A stretch of 64,000 bases of DNA from contig NZ_FNAJ01000001.1 in assembly GCF_900101905.1 (NCBI RefSeq), positions 1,303,351 to 1,367,350 of the forward strand, in the 5' to 3' direction. Positions 43,897 to 53,107 of the stretch are shown piece by piece. This DNA comes from Myxococcus virescens (GTDB lineage: Bacteria; Myxococcota; Myxococcia; Myxococcales; Myxococcaceae). The position numbers and the translations under genes were made by a program. The notes beneath the pieces are model-generated. The model was given only the letters and a program-made list of their open reading frames with translations. It did no database searches and was not told the origin of the DNA. Position 1 is the stretch's first letter. Each line of letters begins with the position of its first letter.

Positions 43897-45162
43897 TCAG
43901 TGGGACGGCGCAGCGTCCTCCGCCGGTGGTTGCGTGGACGCGGGCCGCGGCGTGGGCTGCATTGCTCCCGACGACGAAGGCGGCGGTGCCTCCGAGCCCC
44001 CAACGCCGGGCCCCGCCTCCTCCACGGGCTTCGAGTCAGGCCGCGGGGGCGACACCTTCACGCGCCCGCCCTCCACCACCTCGCTCCGCGCGGCGCCCAG
44101 CAGCACCACGTCGCCGTCCTCCAGGCCTGAGCGGACCTCGACCTGCCGCGCCACCTCGTCGCGCAGGCCCAATGTGACGTTCACCCGCTGCACGCGCCCT
44201 TCCTGGATGCGCAGCACGGCGGGCTCGGTCCCCGTGTCGTCGATGGCGTCGATGGGAATCGCGACCGCCTGCGTGCCCTTCGAGGCCACGCGTCCCTCCG
44301 CGAAGAGGCCGGCCAGCAGTTGGAGGTCCGTGTTGGGAATGGCCACGTAGATGCGGACCTGGCCGGTGGCCGGGTCCACCACCGGGTTGATGCGCTCCAC
44401 CGTGCCGCGGAAGGCGCGGTCCCCGTAGCCCGTCACGTGGAACTCCACCGGCGTGTCCACCTTCACCTGTTCGAGCTGCGCGGCGGGCACGGAGGCCTCC
44501 AGGCGCAACGTGCGCGGATCCACCACCGTGAAGAGCGGCGCGCTGGGCTGGACGACGTCACCCGCGCTGGCCTGCCGCTCACTCACCACGCCCGCGAAGG
44601 GCGCCACGACGCGCGCGCGGTTGAGCTGCTCCTGCGCCAGGGCATGCCGGGAGCGCGCCTCCGCGAGCTGCCCCTTGGCCTGCTCCACGGAGAGCTCCGC
44701 CCGCTCGAAGTCGCGCTGGGTGATGACGCCCGCCTTGGACAGCCTCGTGGCGCGCTCCTGCTCGGCCTCGGCCACCTGGAGCGCGCTGCGGGCCGTGCGG
44801 ACCGCCGCCGACGCCGCGATGAGCTGGTCCTTCAGCGTGACGTCCTCGATGCGCGCCAGCTCCTCCCCCTTCTTCACCACCTGGCCCTGCTGGGCCTTGA
44901 TGTCGAGGATGGTGCCGCCCACTTCCGCGCGCACCGCCGCCGCCGTGCGCGCCTGCAGGTTGCCGGAGATGCCAGGACCGGAGCGCAGCTGCCGCACCTC
45001 GGCGCGGGCCACGTTCTCCGGGCCCAGCGTCACCTCCAGCTCCTCTTGTCGAGGCGCGGGCGCGGCTTCCCCACCCTCGCGGCAACCGGACAGGGCGCAG
45101 AGCCCCATCAGAATCCCCGCCGAGGTTCCGCCGAAGACCTGTCGTATTCGAGCCCGTCTCAC
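43897..45162 (-). CDS. RND efflux periplasmic adaptor lipoprotein
   Basis: About 421 residues, a membrane-fusion protein. It has a signal peptide with lipobox (LCALSGC), a lipoyl half (GGTILDIKAQQGQVVKKGEELARI), an alpha-hairpin with coiled coil (AARTARSAL to LAQEQLNRARV), the second lipoyl half (VVAPFAGVVSERQASAGDVVQ), then beta-barrel and membrane-proximal domains. A Pro/Glu-rich C-terminal tail is an extension beyond the usual length. It bridges the RND pump encoded next to it and an outer-membrane channel encoded elsewhere. GTG 45162, with GGGAGA upstream, gives a proper lipoprotein signal; an ATG at 45207 is the alternative. Confidence 0.92.
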   Translation of the reverse strand: MRRARIRQVFGGTSAGILMGLCALSGCREGGEAAPAPRQEELEVTLGPENVARAEVRQLRSGPGISGNLQARTAAAVRAEVGGTILDIKAQQGQVVKKGEELARIEDVTLKDQLIAASAAVRTARSALQVAEAEQERATRLSKAGVITQRDFERAELSVEQAKGQLAEARSRHALAQEQLNRARVVAPFAGVVSERQASAGDVVQPSAPLFTVVDPRTLRLEASVPAAQLEQVKVDTPVEFHVTGYGDRAFRGTVERINPVVDPATGQVRIYVAIPNTDLQLLAGLFAEGRVASKGTQAVAIPIDAIDDTGTEPAVLRIQEGRVQRVNVTLGLRDEVARQVEVRSGLEDGDVVLLGAARSEVVEGGRVKVSPPRPDSKPVEEAGPGVGGSEAPPPSSSGAMQPTPRPASTQPPAEDAAPSH

Positions 45163-45316
45163 AGCGCGTCTCCCATCCCCGCCCCCCACGGCGAGCCGGC
45201 TAACCATGGTGTCGGCCCCCTGCCCCCGGTAGCCGAGGACAACGAGGTCCACCGCCAGCAAGCAGGCCGGGCTGACGGGCTGGCGAGCCTTCTCAGGCAC
45301 GCCAAGCGGACGGCGC

Positions 45317-46273
45317 CTACTGCGCGGGAGGGACCTCGCTCATGATGAGCGTGCCGGCCTGGAAGTGGGCCCACTTGCCGCATTGGGTGAGCTGCGTCTG
45401 CCCCGGGCAGCTCACGGCCTGTGCCGCGCGCGTCGTCTGCGTGAAGCAGCGCGCACCGTCGGCGTCCCACTCGGCCTCGTGCAGCCACGCCTCCGTATCC
45501 GTCTGCACGTTCACGCCGTCATGGAGGTTCACCCACTGGCCATCCGTGGTGTGCGACGTGCCGTCGCCGCAGAAGTCCGCGCGCACCATGCGCGTGCACG
45601 CCTGATGGTGGTCCGCCAGGCTCAGACCGTCCGCCGTGGTGCCCCAGGGCCGGTAGCCGAAGCGCACGCACTTGGCGATGGCCGCCCCCTCGCAGGCGAA
45701 GGTGAAGCGCGCGGCGTCATCCACCTTCGCGCCGCCGCCCGCCACGCCCTGGCGGTAGTCCCACCGGCCCGCCACGGGGATGGCGCCCAGCGCGGAGCCG
45801 TCCGCCGCCGCGCACGCGGGCCTCCAGAGGGCATCCGCCGCGTCGTAGTAGGAGACGTGGTACGCCCAGACGTCCGCGTCCGCGCCCGCTCCAGGCTCGA
45901 TGCCGTCGACGCGCAGCTCCACGGTGTCACCACTGCTCAGGTTGCCGGTGAAGCGCGCGCCCAGGAAGGACTGGCCGGACACCGGGCCGCTGGAGGCGAC
46001 GCCGTGGAAGACGCTGCCCTCCAGCCGCACCGCGCCGAGGACTTCCTCCGCGATGCGGGCGCCCGCCAGGTCCACGGACACGAGCAACTGCCCCAGCTCG
46101 GGGGTGTTCAGGTTGCGGCCATTCAGGTTGCGGCCATTCAGGTTCCGTCCGTTCGGCGCCGCCAGCTCCGCCACGCCCGAGCGCAGCGCCACCGGCTCCG
46201 TCACGTTCCCCGCACAGCCCGCCATGCTCACCGCGCTGACCAGCGCCGCCACCGTCTGCTTCCAAGCACCCAT
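45317..46273 (-). CDS. ADYC-domain lipoprotein
   Basis: A 318-residue lipoprotein with lipobox VSMAGC. After it comes a short run of NGRNL pentapeptides (see the repeat at 46106), then a body ending in an ADYC-type domain: RFGYRPWG, DHHQACTRMVRADFCGDG and TDGQWVNLHDG. This domain is frequent in myxobacteria, and here ADYC reads ADFC. Several paired Cys suggest disulfides in an extracytoplasmic place. Function is unknown. ATG 46273 begins the signal peptide; the upstream part of the frame is unsupported. Confidence 0.85.
   Translation of the reverse strand: MGAWKQTVAALVSAVSMAGCAGNVTEPVALRSGVAELAAPNGRNLNGRNLNGRNLNTPELGQLLVSVDLAGARIAEEVLGAVRLEGSVFHGVASSGPVSGQSFLGARFTGNLSSGDTVELRVDGIEPGAGADADVWAYHVSYYDAADALWRPACAAADGSALGAIPVAGRWDYRQGVAGGGAKVDDAARFTFACEGAAIAKCVRFGYRPWGTTADGLSLADHHQACTRMVRADFCGDGTSHTTDGQWVNLHDGVNVQTDTEAWLHEAEWDADGARCFTQTTRAAQAVSCPGQTQLTQCGKWAHFQAGTLIMSEVPPAQ
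46106..46150. repeat. 15-bp tandem repeat, three units
   Basis: Three 15-base units beginning at 46106, 46121 and 46136 (consensus ATTCAGGTTGCGGCC). The minus-strand gene reads them as three NGRNL-type pentapeptides just after the lipobox region of the ADYC protein. Copy-number variation would change the tether length. Confidence 0.85.
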
Positions 46274-46459
46274 CACCCACCACCTTCCCGGCCCGACCAC
46301 GGAATCAATGTCCGCAGCGGCCGCCCGCCCAGCAACTCGCCTGAGCACCCGCAGGCACTTGCTTCGTCCACTGCGCATCACCCGCCCCAGACGCCAGGGC
46401 GGACACAGGGTTCCTCCGTCCGGTAGCGCGCGGAGCGGATGTAGGGCAAGCAGGCGGGC

Positions 46460-49400
46460 TCAGGGGGGCGTGGCGGATGCCACGTCCGCGCACACCCGCA
46501 TGCCCACCGTCACGTCGCGCAGGGACGGCTCCGGCAGCTCGCGGTTGGAGGCGCGCGCCGAGGTCGCCGCGAAGGCGAAGCTGCCCCCACGCGCCACGGC
46601 CTTGCCCGGCTCCAGCCAGGAGCGGGTCCACTCCCACACGTTGCCGGACATGTCGTCCACGCCGAAGGGACTGCGCGAGGCGGGGTGGCTGCCCACCTCG
46701 TCGGGGCCGAAACCTCCGGGCTGCTTGCCGTAGGTGGTGTCGATGTTGGCGTCGTCCGGGGCCAGGGTGTCGCCATGCGGGTACTCACGCCCGTCCACGC
46801 CGCGCGCCGCGCGCTCCCACTCCAGCTCCGAGCAGAGCCGAGCGCCAGGGACGCGGCCGCTCTCCGACAGCCACGCGGCATAGGCCTCCGCGTCCGCGAA
46901 GGTGATGCCGCTGACGGGGAAGCGCAGCCAGTCCTGTTCCGCGCGCGACGTGCGGCGGGCATAGCGCAGCGGCTCTCCGGCCCGCGCCATGTAGGGCTCG
47001 TTCCCGGGCTGGAAACGCAACCGCCAGACGCCGTCCACCTGCCCCAGCGTGAGCAGGCCCGCGTAGCCGCCCGTTCCCACGCGCGGCAGCCGCTGTGCGC
47101 GTTGCGCGGGCGGCAGCGCCTCCACGTAGGCCAGCCACTCGGCATACGTCACCTCATGCCGGGCCACCAAGAAGGCGGGGACGTCCACGGAGTGCAGGGG
47201 CACGGCGTTGAAGAACTCGCGCACGCTGGCCTCGGCCGCGCTGCCGAACTTCACCTCGCCCGGCGGCACGAAGACGAAGCCCTCCGGCACGCTGCCCATG
47301 CGCGGCAACGGCACGCCGAGCCGCCGCGACTCGCCTCGCCGCAGCAGCACCCACTGCACCACCGGCTCGTAGCCGAGCGAGCGCGCGGAAATCTGGTACG
47401 TGCCCGGCGCCACCGCTGCGTCCAGCCAGCGCCCCGGGTCCGCTTGCAGGGGCTCTCCCAGCTGAAACCTGCCCTGCGCATCGCGCGTCAGTGGACGCAG
47501 CTCCACCTCCGCCCCTGGGACAGGTGTCTCCAGGGTGAGGCTGGCCGCGGCGTTCCAGCGCCGCCAGCGCGTGCCCGCCGTGTCATAAAGCCGCAGACGC
47601 TGGAGCAACGCGGGCAGCGCCGAGACGTCTTCGTCCTGCTCGGCCCACAGGGCGCGCTCGTAGAGGAAGTCCGCCAGGGCCTCGCGCACGTCTGCGCGGC
47701 CGGGCGCCAACGCCAGCGCGCGCTCCAGCCTTCCGGCCACTTCGTCGAAGCGGCCGCGCAGCTGTCCCGCTTGCGCACCGGCCCGGTTCCAGTGCCGGTC
47801 CGCGTCGGCGCGGCGGCCGGTGTCGTAGAGGCGGAAGGCCTCATCACGCTCGGCGCGCAGCGTGCCCCAGTCCTGACGCACGGCGCTCAAGGCCTGGGCC
47901 GCCTGGCCCAACTCGTCGCGCACCTGCCGGTCCAGGCTCCAACGCTCCCTCAGCTTGAGCCCGCCGTAGACGAGCCCCAGGGACACGACGAAGCCCACCA
48001 CCAGCGCATGCCGCGTCCGCCGGCTGCGCACCATGGTGCGGCGCGAGGCCTTCAGGAAGTCGCGCTCGCGACGGGTGAGCTCTCCCGTGTCGAGCACCTG
48101 CGTCTCCTCCAGCTGACGCGGGCCCCAGAGGGATTCGCTCGGGAAGCCCAGCTTCTCCCAGTGCGCGGCGGCGGCCTCCAGCCGGGATTGGACCTCGCGG
48201 CGCTCGGAGGCCTCGGCCAGCCAGCGCGCCAGCGTGCCCCAGCCGGAGAGCAGCGCCTCGTGGGCAAGCTCGTAGGACGTGCCCTCCTGGGCCTCGCGCG
48301 CCACGAGCAGCCGCGCGTGCACCAGCGCCTCCAGGGCGGCGCGGTAGCGGGCGTCGTCCCCCACCAGCTCGCGGTCCGTCTTCCGCGCGCGGGTGCCGTC
48401 CGCGGTGACGAGCCGCAGGAGCACGCCCCGGGCCGCCACCCGCTGGTCCGGGAGCAGCCGGGCCACCGCCGCATCCGCGTGCCGCGCGAGCGCGCCCTCC
48501 ACGCCGCCCAGCGAATCGAGCACCGCCTGCGTCATGACACCCGCCGCCGCGTCGCGCGCCTCCCACATCTCGGCCAGCGCGAACTGGAGCACCGGGAGGC
48601 CGCCCTCCGCCGCGGACAGGGTGGAGGTGACGAGCGCATCCACCAGCGCGTCGGATTCGAAGCGCACGCCCTTCACGCGAGCGGGGCCCGTCACGGCTTC
48701 CCGTGTCTCCTCGGGCGACAAGGCGCGCAGCAGGTACAGCGCGCGCGGCACCTCCGCGCCCAGCCCGGGCACGGCGGACAGCCGGGTGAGGAAGTCACTT
48801 CGCCCCGTGGCGAGCAGGCGCACGCCACTGGCGCCCTCCGCGAGGGCCCCCAGGGCCTGTCCCGCCAGCTCCGCCTCGGCCGGCGGCGCCAGCGTCACCA
48901 GTTCCTCGAGCTGATCCACGTAGACGAGCAGCCCCTCCTGGGCCCCCAGCTTCACGCGGAGGCGGCGCACCAGGGACGTGGGCTCGGCGCGCAGGGCTTC
49001 GGCCAGGGTCTCCTCTTCCGTCTCCAGCACGGGCGCGAGCGCCGCGACCAGGGCCGCCAGGGGCCTGCGGCCCGGCACCAGCCGCACGCTGCGCCAGCGA
49101 CGCCCGTCCTCCAGGCCCCCTTCGCTGACAGCGGGGAGCAGCCCGGCGAGGCACAGGGAGGACTTCCCCACGCCCGAGTCACCGGTGATGAGCAGGAAGG
49201 GCTCCGAGCGCATCCGCTCCAGCACCGCGCGCTGCTCGCGGCGGCGGCCGAAGAAGACGGCGCGGTGCTCCGCCTCGAAGGCCTGGAGGCCGCGATAGGG
49301 ATTGCCCTCCGGCACCGCCTGGACGGTGTCGTCACGCGTCAGTGCGTCCAAGGCATCGAGCAGCTGTGAGGCGGTGGCGTAACGCTCGGATGGCTCGCGA

Positions 49401-50284
49401 CGCAGACACTTGTCGATGACGGCGGCGAGCCCGGCATCCACACCGGCCACCACCTGGGCCAGGGGTCTGGCATCCCGGTGGCGCACCCGCTCCGGGAGCT
49501 CGCGCCACGGCACGTCCCGGAAGGGGCCCTTGCCCGCGCACAACTCGTACAGGACGACGCCCAGTGAGTACACGTCACTGCGCGCCGTCAGCGCCTCGCC
49601 CGCCCAGGCCTCCGGGGACATGTAATACGGCGTCCCCACCAGCGAGCCGCGCGGCAGCGATGGAAGGAAGATTCCGTCCAGCGAGCGCGCGCCCAGGTTC
49701 GGGCTGGCCTCCGGGTCCAGGTCAGGAGGCAGCTCCGGCGGCGGAGTCCCGGAAGCGGGCGGCGCGCCGTCCCCCGCCCCGGCGGCCCGGTCCAGGAGCT
49801 TCGCGAGGCCGAAGTCGAGCAGCTTCACCTCGCCAGCCTCGGTGAGCACGGCGTTGCCGGGCTTGATGTCCCGGTGCAACACCCCGCGCCGGTGCGCGGC
49901 GCTCAGGCCCCGTGCCAGATCCCGCCCCATGGCCAGCACGCGCTCCCAGGGCTGGGGCTTGGGCAGCCGGTCCAGGCTCATCCCCCGGATGAACTCGGAG
50001 ACGAGGTAGGGCTGCTCCTCCAATTGTCCCACCCGGTAGAGGGTGACGACATTGGGGTGCTGGATGCGCGCGGCCGCCCGGGCCTCCACGAGGAACCGCG
50101 CCAGGGCGTTGGGCCCCAGGGCGGGGATGAACTTCACGGCGACGGGGCGCTCGAGCAACGTGTCATGGGCCAGGAACACCCGCCCCGTGCGCCCACGCCC
50201 GATGGCCCGCACAAGGCGGTACTCGTCGAACTCCTGGGGAGGAGTCCACGCATCAGGAGGCGGCGAGGCGGCCGGAGAGCCCAC
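46460..50284 (-). CDS. Ser/Thr kinase-AAA ATPase-SUMF1 multidomain protein
   Basis: A 1274-residue protein. Residues 20 to about 300 form an active-looking Ser/Thr kinase (Lys51, HRDIKPGN with Asp139, DFGLAK with Asp157, YYMSPEAWAG). Then comes a signalling ATPase of the kind fused to such kinases (NPYRGLQAFEAEH, Walker A GDSGVGKSS near 368, VYVDQLEELVTL), a winged-helix/helical region, a coiled part, one membrane segment near 759-778, a PEGA-like stretch (SARSLGYEPVVQWVLLRRGE), and a C-terminal SUMF1/formylglycine-type domain from about 1000 (PVSGITFADAEAYAAWLSE, DDMSGNVWEWT, ARGGSF). SUMF1 domains outside true sulfatase activators often bind ligands. GTG start at 50284. It is likely a large transmembrane sensor kinase. 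Confidence 0.92.
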   Translation of the reverse strand: MGSPAASPPPDAWTPPQEFDEYRLVRAIGRGRTGRVFLAHDTLLERPVAVKFIPALGPNALARFLVEARAAARIQHPNVVTLYRVGQLEEQPYLVSEFIRGMSLDRLPKPQPWERVLAMGRDLARGLSAAHRRGVLHRDIKPGNAVLTEAGEVKLLDFGLAKLLDRAAGAGDGAPPASGTPPPELPPDLDPEASPNLGARSLDGIFLPSLPRGSLVGTPYYMSPEAWAGEALTARSDVYSLGVVLYELCAGKGPFRDVPWRELPERVRHRDARPLAQVVAGVDAGLAAVIDKCLRREPSERYATASQLLDALDALTRDDTVQAVPEGNPYRGLQAFEAEHRAVFFGRRREQRAVLERMRSEPFLLITGDSGVGKSSLCLAGLLPAVSEGGLEDGRRWRSVRLVPGRRPLAALVAALAPVLETEEETLAEALRAEPTSLVRRLRVKLGAQEGLLVYVDQLEELVTLAPPAEAELAGQALGALAEGASGVRLLATGRSDFLTRLSAVPGLGAEVPRALYLLRALSPEETREAVTGPARVKGVRFESDALVDALVTSTLSAAEGGLPVLQFALAEMWEARDAAAGVMTQAVLDSLGGVEGALARHADAAVARLLPDQRVAARGVLLRLVTADGTRARKTDRELVGDDARYRAALEALVHARLLVAREAQEGTSYELAHEALLSGWGTLARWLAEASERREVQSRLEAAAAHWEKLGFPSESLWGPRQLEETQVLDTGELTRRERDFLKASRRTMVRSRRTRHALVVGFVVSLGLVYGGLKLRERWSLDRQVRDELGQAAQALSAVRQDWGTLRAERDEAFRLYDTGRRADADRHWNRAGAQAGQLRGRFDEVAGRLERALALAPGRADVREALADFLYERALWAEQDEDVSALPALLQRLRLYDTAGTRWRRWNAAASLTLETPVPGAEVELRPLTRDAQGRFQLGEPLQADPGRWLDAAVAPGTYQISARSLGYEPVVQWVLLRRGESRRLGVPLPRMGSVPEGFVFVPPGEVKFGSAAEASVREFFNAVPLHSVDVPAFLVARHEVTYAEWLAYVEALPPAQRAQRLPRVGTGGYAGLLTLGQVDGVWRLRFQPGNEPYMARAGEPLRYARRTSRAEQDWLRFPVSGITFADAEAYAAWLSESGRVPGARLCSELEWERAARGVDGREYPHGDTLAPDDANIDTTYGKQPGGFGPDEVGSHPASRSPFGVDDMSGNVWEWTRSWLEPGKAVARGGSFAFAATSARASNRELPEPSLRDVTVGMRVCADVASATPP

Positions 50285-50403
50285 ACCCGGTGCCTATGCA
50301 TCCGTCCGTCAGGGGTCAACTGAACGGGCCACGGGGGAGGAGACTCCAGGACGCCAGGGCCGATGGAGTGTCCGTTGCCGAGCAGTGGTGTTGTCCTGGG
50401 GCC

Positions 50404-50865
50404 TCAGCCGCCCCGGACCTTCCCCTTGCTCGGCTTGAGCATGTTTCGGATCTTGTTCTCCAAATCCTGCGGCAGGCAGGGCTTGGCGACGAACTCGTCC
50501 GCGCCAGCGTCCCGGGCATGCTCCGCGTTCCCCGCGAGCACATGGCCGGTGAGGGCCATGACGGGGATGTCCCGGGTGCGGGAGTCCTGCTTGATGCGCC
50601 GCGTCGCCTCCCAGCCGTCCATGACGGGGAGGGACAGGTCCATCAGGATGATGTCGGGTTCGCCCTCGCTGGCCTTCTCCACCGCTTCCACGCCGTTGCG
50701 GGCGGTGTCCACCTCGAAACCGACGAACTCCAGGTACTCCGCGTACATCTCCCGGGCATCATCGAAGTCGTCCACCACGAGCACACGCTTCTTGTTCCCC
50801 CCCGCCGCGGGCTCCTTGGCGGTTGGCATGTCTTCTGCCGGGACTGTCATCGCCGTGCTCTTCAT
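50404..50865 (-). CDS. Single-domain response regulator
   Basis: A 153-residue CheY-like protein with no output domain. The acidic pair Asp32-Asp33 (VLVVDDFDDAREM), phospho-acceptor Asp76 (ILMDLSLPVMDG), conserved Thr (VMALTGHV) and Lys (EFVAKPC) are all present. A basic tail follows. It should relay a phosphate within a His-Asp pathway. No histidine kinase is adjacent; the nearest signalling gene is the Ser/Thr kinase giant downstream on the same strand. ATG 50865 has GAGAGG upstream; ATG 50850 is an alternative. Confidence 0.93.
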   Translation of the reverse strand: MKSTAMTVPAEDMPTAKEPAAGGNKKRVLVVDDFDDAREMYAEYLEFVGFEVDTARNGVEAVEKASEGEPDIILMDLSLPVMDGWEATRRIKQDSRTRDIPVMALTGHVLAGNAEHARDAGADEFVAKPCLPQDLENKIRNMLKPSKGKVRGG

Positions 50866-51013
50866 GGGACAGACGCCTCTCGGGTTGAAACGGGCGTTGA
50901 GCAATCTATACACGCCCCTCCCGACGTGCCCACCCCACCCGGCTCTTCAACGAATGCGGACCGGAGTGCCAGTACGTGTTCATTGGAGAACAGGTGGGGT
51001 GGATGGTGGGTGG

Positions 51014-52843
51014 TCAATAGTTGGCGCGGTAGACGTAGAGGTGGTGCTGGCTGGGAGTGCCTTCGGCCGCCTCTATGCGGGCCAGAACAGGTTGGTCGTG
51101 TGCGTCCAGCGCAACAACACCATGACCAACGGGGACCCTTCCTGGCAGCGGGCGCAGCAAACCACCCAATGGTCCCCATGCAACGCCGTCCCAGCGGCGG
51201 AGATAGGTAACCCAAGGCCCATCAGCAATCTCAGGCTCGCCCAGCAACGCAACCAGTCGGCCCTGAGTATCGACACCAAGCCCCCCGATCAGCGCATCCG
51301 TAGCCCCCGGAAACAGGCCGCCGGCAGGCGCACCAAGGTTGACCCATCCTTGAGCCTCATCAAATCGCTGGACCCCACCAGCCTGTGCCCCATGGATGTC
51401 CATATACGCGACGGCCCGAACCAGGTTGCCATCCCCATCCAGGCCATATCTGCGATGCGGCCCATCAATGGGCGTCACTAGGGACTCCCACGCACCACCG
51501 TTCCACCTCTGGATATACGTCTTCGAGACGCTCCAACCCGGGTTGGACTCGGACCAGACGACAATTGGACGTCCCGACACATCCAGCAACAACCCCACAT
51601 TGGAGACTTCCCATGTGGGGTCGACCTTGAGAGCCCCACCTATCGGCGCCCAAGCAGAGCCTCCCCAAGTCAGGACCGATATCTGGGACTCTTGATTCGA
51701 GTTCTTTTCTCGAAAAGCCATCGCCATGTCGCCACGAGCGTTCGCCTTGAACTGGAACATCTCGATGATTCCTTGTGACAGGCGTGTCTCGACAGGCCCC
51801 CCTACAGCGGCCCACTGGCTTCCGGACCAGCGGCGGACATGCACATTGATGTACCCAGCCTCCGTCCCCTCCGTCCAGGCCACGACTGGGTCTCCTTCTG
51901 GAGAAATCTGGAGCACGTATGAGTGAACAAATGTCTCACCGTCATTCGCATCCAACACCTCTCCCAACGGCTCCCACAAAGTCCCATTCCACCGTTTGAC
52001 ATGGACGCCCCAATTCCCAGGCCTGGCGCCATCAACAAACGCAACAATGGGGTCACCCGCCGCATCAAACCCAAGCGACGGCGTATACACATTGGAATAT
52101 CCTGCAGGATCAGCAGCAAGACCACCGCCCATGGAGAGATAGGCCGGGAACGTCCACTCCCAGGAGGCCACGGGGGCGGCAAATGCGTTTCCCGCTACGT
52201 CCGTCACAGACTCAGTGAGCGTCACGGACATCACCGTATCGACCGGAACGGCCCCCAGAGGCCGCAACGTCAGCGAAGTACGCTCAGGGGAGAGCTGCAA
52301 CTCCGCAGGAACCTCGCTGCCATTCGACCAGAGCTTCACGGAGTCTGTCGTGACAGAGGCGGGCTCAATAGGCTCGGAGAATACGGCCTGGATGGGATGG
52401 CGAACCAATGCTGTCTGAGCCCCCGGCAAGGGGGTCTGCGAAACAAGCCTCGGTGCCGTCCGGTCCACGGTGAGCGTGCTCGCATCGCTCATGATCCGGA
52501 GTTCCCCGATGGTGCCCCTCGCTGCAAAGCTATGAATTCCCTCATCCAGAGCCTCCGTGCTCCAGCGCAGCTCGTAGCGAGGCGGAGGCAGCAAGGCGAC
52601 CGAATTCCCGTCGACGAACAGTTCAACGGCGTCTGGCGCATCCCCCGACACGGAGGCACGAACCCAGACGTCTCTATTCGTCACGGTCCGCGACAACTCA
52701 AGCATCACCGTGGGAGTCGACACCCCCGCATCAGCCGCAGGACCTGCGTCAGGCGTTTGGGGGACCACATCGACTTCCGGCACGTTGATACAGGCCCAAA
52801 GCAAGGAACAGAACCACACTGACAGGAGTCGGATGAATCGCAT
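51014..52843 (-). CDS. Lipoprotein with Ig-like domains and repeat body, low G+C
   Basis: A 609-residue lipoprotein with a signal peptide ending LLWAC, then a Pro/Ala/Asp tether, a PKD/Ig-like beta domain (VELFVDGNSVALLPPPRYELRW), a bacterial Ig-like domain of the cadherin-related 'Ig_5' type (VRHPIQAVFSEPIEPASV) and about 350 residues of repeated strands with VKRWNGTLWEPLG, VRRWSGSQWAAVG and LRRWDGVAWGPLG, which recall a beta-propeller. Its base composition is far lower in G+C than its neighbours: the row 51661-51720 has 29 G+C of 60. It is probably surface-exposed and perhaps acquired. ATG 52843 begins the signal peptide. Function unknown. Confidence 0.82.
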   Translation of the reverse strand: MRFIRLLSVWFCSLLWACINVPEVDVVPQTPDAGPAADAGVSTPTVMLELSRTVTNRDVWVRASVSGDAPDAVELFVDGNSVALLPPPRYELRWSTEALDEGIHSFAARGTIGELRIMSDASTLTVDRTAPRLVSQTPLPGAQTALVRHPIQAVFSEPIEPASVTTDSVKLWSNGSEVPAELQLSPERTSLTLRPLGAVPVDTVMSVTLTESVTDVAGNAFAAPVASWEWTFPAYLSMGGGLAADPAGYSNVYTPSLGFDAAGDPIVAFVDGARPGNWGVHVKRWNGTLWEPLGEVLDANDGETFVHSYVLQISPEGDPVVAWTEGTEAGYINVHVRRWSGSQWAAVGGPVETRLSQGIIEMFQFKANARGDMAMAFREKNSNQESQISVLTWGGSAWAPIGGALKVDPTWEVSNVGLLLDVSGRPIVVWSESNPGWSVSKTYIQRWNGGAWESLVTPIDGPHRRYGLDGDGNLVRAVAYMDIHGAQAGGVQRFDEAQGWVNLGAPAGGLFPGATDALIGGLGVDTQGRLVALLGEPEIADGPWVTYLRRWDGVAWGPLGGLLRPLPGRVPVGHGVVALDAHDQPVLARIEAAEGTPSQHHLYVYRANY

Positions 52844-53033
52844 GTATCTGGCTTTCGGATGCAGCAGCCGTTCCCAGCAAAAGTGGACTTTGCTGCCACC
52901 AAAGGCTTGGATAATCGATGACTTACAGGGCGGGAGCAGGACGCTCCCACCCGAGGCACGCCACGCCTTGGACCCTGGGTCCAGATAGATGGACTCCCTG
53001 TCCGACCTGTGCGCTCCAAGCTTCAAAAGACGA

Positions 53034-53064
53034 CACCCCTATGGAGACGCGCTCCATAGGGGTG
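53034..53064 (-). terminator. Strong intrinsic terminator
   Basis: A perfect 13-bp stem, CACCCCTATGGAG (53034-53046) and CTCCATAGGGGTG (53052-53064), with a 5-base loop. On the minus strand it follows the stop at 53108 by 43 bases and is followed by TCGTCTTTT. This is the clearest intrinsic terminator in the window and insulates the low-G+C lipoprotein gene from the next gene upstream. Confidence 0.85.
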
Positions 53065-53107
53065 CAGTGCTGAGGCTCAGCCCAGCATCAACTGATGTAT
53101 CGCAAGC

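Noticed and set aside
52844..53030. Sigma-54 promoter (TGGCA...TTGCT) upstream of the low-G+C lipoprotein gene
   Set aside because: The GG and GC elements are 17 bases apart instead of 10.
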